This document shows, piece by piece, positions 1 through 6,428 of a stretch of 6,428 bases of DNA. Where the stretch lies: positions 1 through 6,428 of the forward strand of contig JAUHXB010000072.1 in the NCBI GenBank assembly GCA_030427215.1, given 5' to 3'. Source of the stretch: Alphaproteobacteria bacterium. GTDB taxonomy: Bacteria > Pseudomonadota > Alphaproteobacteria > Micavibrionales > UBA1664. Position numbers and translations under genes: made by a program. Within the stretch, counting starts at the first letter, position 1. Every line of letters begins with the position of its first letter. The notes under the pieces are model-generated. The model had not been told where the DNA came from and did no database searches. It was given only the letters and a program-made list of their open reading frames with translations.

Positions 1-2
1 CA

Positions 3-1088
3 ACACGCGGGCTAACAACGACACGGGGAGCAGGGTATTCATGGTATGGTGAGGGCACAGCGAATTTAAACCAGCCAATTTATAATTGGTCAGCAACTGA
101 TCACAGTGTCAATGCAGCTAAATTACGGTATCAATCGGCTGGTGCTACGTTAACAAATCAAAAATTGACAATCGCGTTACAGGCGGCGCAGGCATATTTA
201 CAACTTTTGAGGTCTAAAGAGCTTCTTAATCGTGCTTATATGAATGAAAAGGAAATATCGGATTATTTCGATCGGATACAGTCAGCTTTTGATAATGGTG
301 GTGCAGAAGAATCAGAACTGTCACGAGCTCAAGACTTCGTCTCTTTGGCGAAAAACGCTGTTGTTCAATATAAAAGTGAAGTCCAAATTGCAACAGCTGG
401 GTACCGTGAAATTATAGGAGAAGACCCTTCTGAGACGTTGAGTGCGCCTTCAGTTGACTCATTAGAGTTCCCTGAAATATTGGATGAGGCAATTGCATTG
501 GCACTGTCGATGAATTCTCAAATTGCCACTGCGGAGCTGGAAGAAAAAGCAAGTGCCTATGATTATAAGCGCGAAAAAGCCAATCAAATGCCCGCATTAG
601 GAGCAGAGATTACAGCATCAAAAAGAGAACAAGATGATGTCATCGGTGGTGAGAGCGAGGATGTTAGGGGGCTTATTCGTGCAAACTGGTCTTATAATTT
701 TGGTGGTCGAGCAAGCGCGGCCGAGCGTAGGGCGGTTTTAGTAAAAAAAGAATTGGAAATGAATAAAGAGGCCCTAAAGCGTACGATAGAAAGAGACGTA
801 GAGGTCGCATGGGTTTCTCTTAATTTGGTTCAACAACAAAAAAAGAACGAACTGGACCGTTTGACAGCTGCTAAAAAAACATACGAAGTGTTTCAAGAAC
901 AATATAAAGGCGGGCAACAGAAAATATTGGATGTCATGTCAACATCCTTTGCCCTATTTAATGCTCGACAAGATTATCTCAATGCGAAATATCAAGAAAT
1001 AAATGCGCATTACCAATTGATGGGTGCAATAGGGTTGCCTTTTTACCAGGGAATGACGGATGTCGCAGACGCAACAGCAACAAAATAA
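3..1088 (+). CDS. TolC-family outer membrane channel protein of a type I secretion system (5' partial)
   Basis: This is the outer-membrane and periplasmic duct through which the exporter encoded just downstream would release its substrate. The frame is open from base 3 to the TAA at 1086-1088, giving 361 visible residues. The signal peptide and probably about 80-120 N-terminal residues lie outside the window. A TTG at 165 is in frame, but TolC-like sequence continues upstream of it (NLNQPIYNW at visible residues 21-29, then VNAAKLRYQSA), so it is not the start. Two structural repeats typical of the outer membrane efflux family are visible. The first has a long helix rich in Ala, Gln and Leu (about 36-130). 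The second opens with the strand-turn WSYNFGG (229-235), followed by a long helix and the conserved-type stretch YKGGQQKILDVMS (301-313). The protein ends in a short tail after GAIGLPF. Its last 29 bases overlap the ABC transporter gene. Family assignment is firm; the LapE-like role is inferred from the neighbours. Confidence 0.93.
   Translation, partial: TRGLTTTRGAGYSWYGEGTANLNQPIYNWSATDHSVNAAKLRYQSAGATLTNQKLTIALQAAQAYLQLLRSKELLNRAYMNEKEISDYFDRIQSAFDNGGAEESELSRAQDFVSLAKNAVVQYKSEVQIATAGYREIIGEDPSETLSAPSVDSLEFPEILDEAIALALSMNSQIATAELEEKASAYDYKREKANQMPALGAEITASKREQDDVIGGESEDVRGLIRANWSYNFGGRASAAERRAVLVKKELEMNKEALKRTIERDVEVAWVSLNLVQQQKKNELDRLTAAKKTYEVFQEQYKGGQQKILDVMSTSFALFNARQDYLNAKYQEINAHYQLMGAIGLPFYQGMTDVADATATK
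1048..1052 (+). promoter_or_regulatory. Ribosome binding site for the ABC transporter gene
   Basis: AGGGA lies seven bases before the ATG at 1060, inside the end of the upstream TolC-type gene. It supports ATG 1060 as the start and suggests that ribosomes finishing the TolC gene can reinitiate here. This rests on motif and spacing only. Confidence 0.55.
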
Positions 1089-3168
1089 TTATGAATCTCT
1101 TCTTAGTTGTCTTGAACATTTAACAAGTCATTATGGACGTCCGCAAAGTAGAGACTCAATGCTGGCAGGTCTTGCCTACGATGGTCAAAATTTTTCAATT
1201 GAACTATTTAAACAGGCCGCGATTAAAGCAAAAATCAGGACAAAAATTGAAAAACGGACTCTTCAATCTTTAAATGAAGATTTGTGCCCAACCATACTGA
1301 TTTTAAATGACAATCAATCTTGTGTTTTATATGAATTAAAAGATGGAAAAGCAAAAATCTATCGCACAAATGATCGTAAAAAGGTCACTATTAATCTTGA
1401 GACTTTGGACAAAGACTACGCTGGTTATGCCATATTGGTGCATCCTTTTACCGAACGTCGTCGTCATCAGCGTCACTGGTTTTGGTCTGTAATTCGCGAT
1501 AGCAAACAAACCTATCGAAAGGTTTTGATGGCGGCGTTATTGATTAATATTTTTGGCCTTGCCGGACCTCTATTTATTATGAATGTGTATGACCGCGTTA
1601 TTCCGAACAATGCCTTTGAAACGGGTTGGGTTTTGGCAATTGGCGCGTTTACAATTTTTGCCTTTGATTTTTTAATGCGAACATTGCGCGGTTATTTTAT
1701 TGATTTTTCAGGTCGGAAAATTGATGTGATCATTGGGCGTCGTATTTACGATCAATTGATGAATATGAAGATGATTTTTAAACCGAAAAGCAGTGGCGCA
1801 TTCGCAAATATGCTTCGTGAATTTGAAACGGTGAAGGAATTTTGTACATCTGCGACATTGGCGACTGTTGTGGATCTGCCATTTTCATTATTGTTTATTT
1901 TTGTGATTTATTTGCTTGCAGGTAACATAGCATTTGTTTTGTTGGCCATAATGGCGATTGTAATTATTGCGGGATTTATCATTCAAATTCCGCTCAAGGC
2001 ATTGGTTGGTGACACAATGCAATCGGCAGAGGCCAAACACGGTTTGTTAGTTGAAACGATTAATGGGTTGGAAACGGTTAAATTAACGCAGGCAGATGCA
2101 AGAATGCGTGCAAAATATAGTGAGTGTTTAGGCGAATCTGCGGAAATGTCACAACAATCTCGTTTTTATTCTGCACTGGCGGTGAATATATCCAGCTTTT
2201 TCCAGCAATCCGCATCAATCATCATTGTGTTATTTGGCATGTATATGATTCAGGATGGCACATTAACCATGGGGGCGTTGATCGCCGCCGTCATAATGGG
2301 GGGTAAGGCCATTGCGCCGATGGGGCAAATGGCGGCGTTAATCACGCGCTTTCATTCGGTCAGGCGTTCGCTTGATACTTTGAATGCCTTTATGCAGCAA
2401 GATGTTGAGCGATCGGACGATAAAAACTTCCTCCATCGCCCTGATTTAAAAGGAATAATTGATTTTAAATCCTGTGGTTTTATTTATCCCAATGACACAC
2501 GCAAAATTTTAAATGGCGTGAACCTGTCCGTTAAGGCGGGTGAAAAAATCGGAATTGTTGGGCGTATTGGATCAGGGAAATCAACCCTAACCAAAATCGT
2601 TGCAGGTTTATATGAGCCAAGCGAAGGTGAAATTTTAATCGATGGTACGGATTATCGACAAATTGATCCTGCTGATTTGCGTCGCGTTATTGGTTATATT
2701 TCTCAAGATACATTTTTATTTCGTGGATCAATTCGTGATAATATCGCCTATGGCAAGCAAAATGCAACAGAACAAGATATTTTGGCCGCGTCCAAATTAT
2801 CAGGTGTTCATGATTTCGTGTCCAAGCACCCTATGGGATATGACGCGCCAGTGGGTGAGAGAGGGGACGGATTATCAGGTGGACAAAAACAATGCGTCGC
2901 CTTGGCACGTGCGTTGATATCCGACCCTAAAATATTGATTTGTGATGAGCCAACAAATGATATGGACACTCAGGCCGAAGAAAATTTTGCCAAACAAATT
3001 TTTAAATTATCTGAAAATAAAACCATGATTTTAATCACACACCGTCAAAATTTATTGAGGCTGGTTGATCGATTGATTGTTGTTGAAGGTGGACAAATCG
3101 TTGCCGATGGGCCACGTGAGAAAATCATTAAGGCCTTAAGCGGTGGGAATGAGGTCAAAGATGAGTGA
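1060..3168 (+). CDS. Type I secretion ABC transporter, LapB/LssB type, with degenerate C39-like domain
   Basis: This is the inner-membrane ATP-driven motor of a type I secretion system, 702 residues, normal for the family. Residues 1-130 form a C39 peptidase-like domain. It keeps the CLEHLTSHYG helix (17-26), but Ser13 sits where the catalytic Cys is expected, and the usual His-containing strand reads QSCVLYEL (86-93). It is therefore predicted to bind substrate without cleaving a leader. Hydrophobic membrane segments fall at about 154-176, 188-206, 270-287, 289-312, 370-397 and 401-422. The nucleotide-binding domain follows: Walker A GRIGSGKST (501-509), Q-loop Gln549, signature LSGGQ (605-609), Walker B ILICDE (625-630) and H-loop His661. 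The D-loop reads TNDMD (632-636), and Cys612 follows the signature; both look slightly unusual. The string RQIDPADLRR (533-542) is characteristic of the LssB/LapB group, which in characterised cases exports giant RTX adhesins. It overlaps the TolC-type gene by 29 bases and the adaptor by 8. The cargo is not identifiable here. Confidence 0.95.
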   Translation: MSQTQQQQNNYESLLSCLEHLTSHYGRPQSRDSMLAGLAYDGQNFSIELFKQAAIKAKIRTKIEKRTLQSLNEDLCPTILILNDNQSCVLYELKDGKAKIYRTNDRKKVTINLETLDKDYAGYAILVHPFTERRRHQRHWFWSVIRDSKQTYRKVLMAALLINIFGLAGPLFIMNVYDRVIPNNAFETGWVLAIGAFTIFAFDFLMRTLRGYFIDFSGRKIDVIIGRRIYDQLMNMKMIFKPKSSGAFANMLREFETVKEFCTSATLATVVDLPFSLLFIFVIYLLAGNIAFVLLAIMAIVIIAGFIIQIPLKALVGDTMQSAEAKHGLLVETINGLETVKLTQADARMRAKYSECLGESAEMSQQSRFYSALAVNISSFFQQSASIIIVLFGMYMIQDGTLTMGALIAAVIMGGKAIAPMGQMAALITRFHSVRRSLDTLNAFMQQDVERSDDKNFLHRPDLKGIIDFKSCGFIYPNDTRKILNGVNLSVKAGEKIGIVGRIGSGKSTLTKIVAGLYEPSEGEILIDGTDYRQIDPADLRRVIGYISQDTFLFRGSIRDNIAYGKQNATEQDILAASKLSGVHDFVSKHPMGYDAPVGERGDGLSGGQKQCVALARALISDPKILICDEPTNDMDTQAEENFAKQIFKLSENKTMILITHRQNLLRLVDRLIVVEGGQIVADGPREKIIKALSGGNEVKDE
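3151..3154 (+). promoter_or_regulatory. Ribosome binding site deciding the adaptor start
   Basis: GAGG sits six bases before the ATG at 3161, at good Shine-Dalgarno spacing. In-frame GTG (3143) and ATG (3149) codons lie upstream, but the motif overlaps or follows them and cannot serve them. It therefore favours 3161 as the start. The motif lies inside the last codons of the ABC transporter gene, consistent with translational coupling. Confidence 0.6.
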
Positions 3169-4489
3169 TCACGATCAAAATTATAAAGACACGGATTTCA
3201 TGGCGGAATTAGAGGCGGCATCAAATATGCAACCAACGCCCAATGCCAATATGATGCTTTATGCGGTTTTGGCACTATTTGGTCTGATTATTATATGGGC
3301 TTATCTATCTGAAATAGAGGTCATTACACGTGGGCAGGGGCAGGTTGTGCCGACATCCGAAATTCAATTGGTGCAAAGTTTGGAAGGCGGTATTTTGGCC
3401 GAGTTAAATGTTCAGGCAGGTGACCGTGTTGAAGAGGGACAAATTTTGGCACGTATCCGCAATGTTGCATTTGCATCCGAAGAGCGCGGAATAGAGGCAC
3501 AATCACTCTCATTACAATTAAAACAAAAACGTCTGAACGCTGAAATCAACAATGAAAACTTTACGGTAACGAACGATATTAAAGTTAAAAATGAGGATTT
3601 GGTTGATAATGAATTGGCGTTATACAAATCTCGTCAAAATGAATTACAAAAACGTCTTGATAACGCCGACGAGGCCGTGAAGAAAGCCGAGGCGAATTTA
3701 AGTGAAATCAGGGCCACAATTAATCGGTTGAGCGAGAGTAAAAGATTATTGAACCAGCAATTAAAAATCACGCGTGATCTTGTGTCCAAAAATGCCATGC
3801 CGAAATTGGAGGGGATTAAACAAGAGCGGGAAATGGCCGAAATTTCAGGCGATTTAAACGCAGCGGTTGAACGGCGTAAGGCCTTGGAATCAGATTTGGC
3901 AACAGCGAAAAATCTTCGTGGTGAAGAAGAAGCCAAATTCAAAACACAGGCCTTGGCGGAATTAAGCGAGGTGGAAACAAAACTTTCTTCAATTAAGGAG
4001 TCTTTGACCGCCGCGGGTGACCGTGTGGACAGAACCGAATTGCGCGCACCATCGGCGGGGGTTGTTCAAACCATCAATCAAAAAACAATTGGTGGAATTG
4101 TTGAGCCTGCAATGAAATTAATTGAAATTGTCCCTTTGGATGATGATTTGAAAATTACTGCAAATGTTGCCCCCGCTGATATTGCTTTTTTAAAGGTAGG
4201 GCAGGATGTGAATGTTAAAATCACGGCCTATGATTCCTCAAAATTCGGTGCGTTAAAAGGAACTTTAAAACGGATTAGTGCCGATACGATTGAAGACAAA
4301 GAAGGCAACATCTTTTTTGAAATCGATGCCGTTACGGATAAAAATTATTTGGGAACGTCCGATAAACCGCTCCCCATTATCCCAGGTATGGTCGCCGAGG
4401 TTGAGGTGATTACGGGAAAACGGTCAATTGCCAGTTACATGTTGAAACCATTTTTAAGGGCGCGTGACAGGGCGTTGACGGAACAATAG
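3161..4489 (+). CDS. HlyD/LapC-family periplasmic adaptor (membrane fusion protein) of type I secretion
   Basis: This protein bridges the inner-membrane ABC transporter and the TolC-type channel. From ATG 3161 it has 442 residues, typical for the family. A short acidic cytoplasmic N-terminus (1-30) is followed by one membrane anchor (about 32-49). The first half of a lipoyl-like domain is at 72-99 (QSLEGGILAELNV, AGDRVEEGQ). Residues about 104-288 form a long charged helical hairpin rich in Glu, Lys, Leu and Ala. The second lipoyl half starts at RTELRAPSAGVVQ (291-303). A beta-barrel region (about 325-415) precedes the C-terminal stretch PGMVAEVEVITGKRS (408-422), which is close to the HlyD family signature. 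An upstream GTG (3143) or ATG (3149) would add six or four residues, but the GAGG at 3151-3154 favours 3161. The 8-base overlap with the ABC transporter stop suggests coupled translation and balanced production. No frameshift or missing domain was seen. Confidence 0.95.
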   Translation: MSDHDQNYKDTDFMAELEAASNMQPTPNANMMLYAVLALFGLIIIWAYLSEIEVITRGQGQVVPTSEIQLVQSLEGGILAELNVQAGDRVEEGQILARIRNVAFASEERGIEAQSLSLQLKQKRLNAEINNENFTVTNDIKVKNEDLVDNELALYKSRQNELQKRLDNADEAVKKAEANLSEIRATINRLSESKRLLNQQLKITRDLVSKNAMPKLEGIKQEREMAEISGDLNAAVERRKALESDLATAKNLRGEEEAKFKTQALAELSEVETKLSSIKESLTAAGDRVDRTELRAPSAGVVQTINQKTIGGIVEPAMKLIEIVPLDDDLKITANVAPADIAFLKVGQDVNVKITAYDSSKFGALKGTLKRISADTIEDKEGNIFFEIDAVTDKNYLGTSDKPLPIIPGMVAEVEVITGKRSIASYMLKPFLRARDRALTEQ

Positions 4490-4496
4490 TTATTAC

Positions 4497-6428
4497 ATGT
4501 TTAAACGATTTTTAACATCTAAGGCATTTCAATTTTCTTCTTTATTTATCGTTGTTTTATTGTTGGCTATTCTATGTTTCTTAAACTTTGGTTTAAGAGA
4601 GAGATTGCAATTTATTGCCTTTGATACGCTCAATAAAATTGATCCGCGCGAGGCAACGGATCAAATCATGATTGTCGATATTGATGAGGAAACTCTTAAT
4701 AGGTTGGGGCAATGGCCCTTGCCCCGCGACGTTTTGGCGGATCTTATCACATCAATGAAATTATACGGCACAACGGCGACAGTTTTTGATATTGTGTTTG
4801 CCGAATCTGACCGCGCGTCACCGCATTTGGTTTCACCAGAATTGCAAAACAATGATCAAATTTTCGCCAATGCTATTGATGATGCAGGCAATGTTGTCAT
4901 GGGGTTTGTTGCCGCACGCGCAGGGCAAACACGGCGCATGCCTCATGTCACAAAACCTGTCAAAATCCGTCGTAATGATCGGGTGGTTTTAACTGATGCG
5001 TTATTTTCACCGCGAGGCATGGCAACAAATTTACCTGAATTTCCAAAGGCCGCGGCGGGGAATGGAATATTTTTGGCAACGCCGTCGCGGGATGGAATCA
5101 TTCGAAAAATTCCGTTGCTTATTGAATTTGAAAAAACAATTTATCCGTCTTTGTCATTGGAATCCCTCCGTGTTGCACGTGATGCGCGTGAATTTTTAAA
5201 GGTTGGGGCATCCAAAACAACGGGTCTAACCAATGAATATGAAATCCGTATAGGTGAGGGCGATTTAAAAGTTCCCATGGAACGCGATGGTATGATTTGG
5301 GTGAAATACAGATCGATGGATCGTGAAACGGATTACCTGTCCGCTTATAAGATTTTAGATCCACAATATGCCGATGAGGTCCGTCAAAAATTAAACGGAA
5401 AAATCGCTCTGATTGGTACAAGCGCGGAAGGGTTAAAGGATATTCGGTCAACACCATTAAATATTTTTATTCCTGGGGTTGAAGTTCACGCCAATGTGAT
5501 AGAACAAATTATCCAAGGGGATTACCTGTACCGATATGACATGATTGCGGATAATATTGAGGCGCTCTTTATCCTGTCTATTGGGTTAATCCTTGTGATT
5601 TTATCCCTGTTTTTAGGGGCGGTGTCATTGACGATGACATCCGTTATTGCGATGTGTGTTGCGGCGGGGGCGTCCTATTATTTCTATATCCATTATGGAT
5701 TATTATTTGATCCCGTTTATCCATCCGCTGCCATCGGCGTGATTTATATCCTCAGTTTAATCATGAATTATATTCGGACCGAAGCCCAAGCCAAAGAAAT
5801 TCGCGGGGCTTTTGGTTTGTATATCTCCCCCGATTTTATGGAGGAATTAACGGATAACCCAGACAAATTAAAACTGGGCGGGGAAATGCGTGAATTATCG
5901 ATCATGTTCACCGATATCCGAAATTTTACAACCATATCGGAGCAATTGACCCCTGAAGAACTCATTAACACCATGAATGATTTTCTAACCCCTATGTCCG
6001 ATGTGGTGATGAACACGCGGGGTACAATTGATAAATATATGGGGGATGCCATGATGGCATTTTGGAATGCGCCATTGGATGATGAAAACCATGCGCGACA
6101 CGCGGTGGATGCGGCATTACGTATGACTCATGCGCTTGATCCCGTAAACCGCGCTTTGGCTGATAAGGCGAAAAAAGAAGGTAAAAAACCGTTAGTATTG
6201 GCGGCAGGGATTGGCGTGAATACGGGCCTTTGTTCCGTTGGGAATATGGGGTCAAAACAACGATTTGCCTATTCCGCCCTTGGCGATGCGGTGAATTTGG
6301 CATCACGGTTAGAGGGGCAAACAAAATCATATGGATTGGAATTATTGATTGGCGAAGATACCGTTCGCCATGTGATGGATTTCGCCGTGATAGAAATTGA
6401 TAAAATTCAGGTGAAGGGAAAAACAAAA
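4497..6428 (+). CDS. CHASE2-domain class III adenylate cyclase, membrane receptor (3' partial)
   Basis: This is a transmembrane sensor cyclase, predicted to make cAMP from ATP in the cytoplasm in response to a periplasmic signal. The frame is open from ATG 4497 to the window edge, giving 644 residues without a stop. An in-frame TGA at 4476-4478 and no other start codon in between fix the start. Order: membrane segment about 13-32; periplasmic CHASE2 domain about 35-345, with IMIVDIDEETL (57-67), FDIVFAESDRASP (97-109), KIALIGTSAEGLKD (302-315) and PGVEVHANVIEQI (326-338); three membrane segments about 353-375, 378-398 and 404-424; linker with YISPDFMEEL; cyclase from about 463. Metal ligands are Asp473 (MFTDIRNFT) and Asp517 (KYMGDAMMAFW). 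Lys513 fits the adenine-specifying position and Ser593 the second base-recognition position, as in class IIIb enzymes. Asn600 and Arg604 (AVNLASR) are the transition-state pair. The end, QVKGKTK, is near the usual end of the domain, so probably only a short tail is missing. No clear Shine-Dalgarno precedes it, 7 bases after the adaptor stop. The ligand is unknown. Confidence 0.93.
   Translation, partial: MFKRFLTSKAFQFSSLFIVVLLLAILCFLNFGLRERLQFIAFDTLNKIDPREATDQIMIVDIDEETLNRLGQWPLPRDVLADLITSMKLYGTTATVFDIVFAESDRASPHLVSPELQNNDQIFANAIDDAGNVVMGFVAARAGQTRRMPHVTKPVKIRRNDRVVLTDALFSPRGMATNLPEFPKAAAGNGIFLATPSRDGIIRKIPLLIEFEKTIYPSLSLESLRVARDAREFLKVGASKTTGLTNEYEIRIGEGDLKVPMERDGMIWVKYRSMDRETDYLSAYKILDPQYADEVRQKLNGKIALIGTSAEGLKDIRSTPLNIFIPGVEVHANVIEQIIQGDYLYRYDMIADNIEALFILSIGLILVILSLFLGAVSLTMTSVIAMCVAAGASYYFYIHYGLLFDPVYPSAAIGVIYILSLIMNYIRTEAQAKEIRGAFGLYISPDFMEELTDNPDKLKLGGEMRELSIMFTDIRNFTTISEQLTPEELINTMNDFLTPMSDVVMNTRGTIDKYMGDAMMAFWNAPLDDENHARHAVDAALRMTHALDPVNRALADKAKKEGKKPLVLAAGIGVNTGLCSVGNMGSKQRFAYSALGDAVNLASRLEGQTKSYGLELLIGEDTVRHVMDFAVIEIDKIQVKGKTK

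Larger units (their letters stand above)
3..6428 (+). other. Putative operon: TolC-type channel, ABC motor, adaptor, CHASE2 cyclase
   Basis: All four genes lie on the same strand with junctions of 29 bases overlap, 8 bases overlap and 7 bases gap, leaving no room for an internal terminator or a stand-alone promoter between genes. A single transcript starting upstream of base 1 and ending beyond base 6428 is the simplest reading. Promoters inside coding sequence cannot be excluded by eye. The first three products together make a full type I secretion apparatus. The cyclase is not a structural part of any known type I system, so its presence suggests signalling tied to secretion or simply co-expression. 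Confidence 0.8.

Noticed and set aside
165..167. TTG as the start of the TolC-type gene
   Set aside because: The same frame is open back to base 3 and encodes TolC-like sequence upstream, so the gene begins outside the window.
3143..3151. GTG 3143 or ATG 3149 as the adaptor start
   Set aside because: The GAGG at 3151-3154 is correctly spaced only for ATG 3161, and the extra residues add nothing recognisable.
3165..3172. Palindrome GTGATCAC near the adaptor start, considered as an operator or CRP-like half sites
   Set aside because: It is eight bases within coding sequence, lacks the spacing of a TGTGA-N6-TCACA site, and such palindromes occur by chance.
3634..3942. 102-codon open frame on the minus strand
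   Set aside because: It is antisense to the adaptor's coiled-coil region. The Ser/Phe/Leu-rich translation is what a complement of Glu/Lys-rich helix codons gives.
4487..4500. Possible terminator between the adaptor and cyclase genes
   Set aside because: Only seven bases separate the genes, and no GC-rich stem followed by a T run is present.
5119..5457. 112-codon open frame on the minus strand
   Set aside because: It is antisense to the CHASE2 domain, whose + strand frame carries clear family motifs. No start signal or domain supports the antisense frame.
5992..6426. 144-codon open frame on the minus strand
   Set aside because: It lies entirely antisense to the conserved catalytic core of the cyclase, and its translation is rich in Pro, His and Ser with no recognisable domain. 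It is a shadow of the real gene.

Overview
The window is coding sequence almost end to end, all on the + strand. It looks like the inside of a single operon of a Gram-negative bacterium. An outer-membrane TolC-type protein and an inner-membrane exporter with its adaptor show that a two-membrane envelope is present. The moderately AT-rich codon use and the gene types would suit a low-GC proteobacterium, perhaps an alphaproteobacterium. That placement is an impression from protein style, not something the sequence proves.

Layout: (1) bases 3-1088, a TolC-family outer-membrane channel whose 5' end lies outside the window; (2) 1060-3168, a type I secretion ABC transporter of the LapB/LssB type with an N-terminal C39-like domain that lacks its catalytic residues; (3) 3161-4489, the HlyD/LapC-type periplasmic adaptor; (4) 4497-6428, a CHASE2-domain class III nucleotide cyclase that runs off the 3' edge. 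Junctions are a 29-base overlap, an 8-base overlap and a 7-base gap. No promoter, terminator, RNA gene, mobile element, repeat array or non-coding stretch over 10 bases was found.

The first three genes supply all parts of a type I secretion channel: ABC motor, adaptor and outer-membrane duct. The motor subfamily, as known for LapB and LssB, commonly exports very large RTX or repeat-containing adhesins. No substrate, LapG-type protease or LapD-type receptor is visible here, so the cargo is unknown. The fourth gene adds a membrane receptor with a predicted periplasmic CHASE2 sensor and a cytoplasmic cyclase that keeps the metal-binding aspartates, the purine-specifying lysine and the transition-state Asn/Arg pair. 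It is therefore predicted to make cAMP. The most interesting feature of the window is this tight linkage of a complete adhesin-type exporter to a periplasm-sensing cyclase. How unusual that pairing is cannot be judged from the sequence alone.
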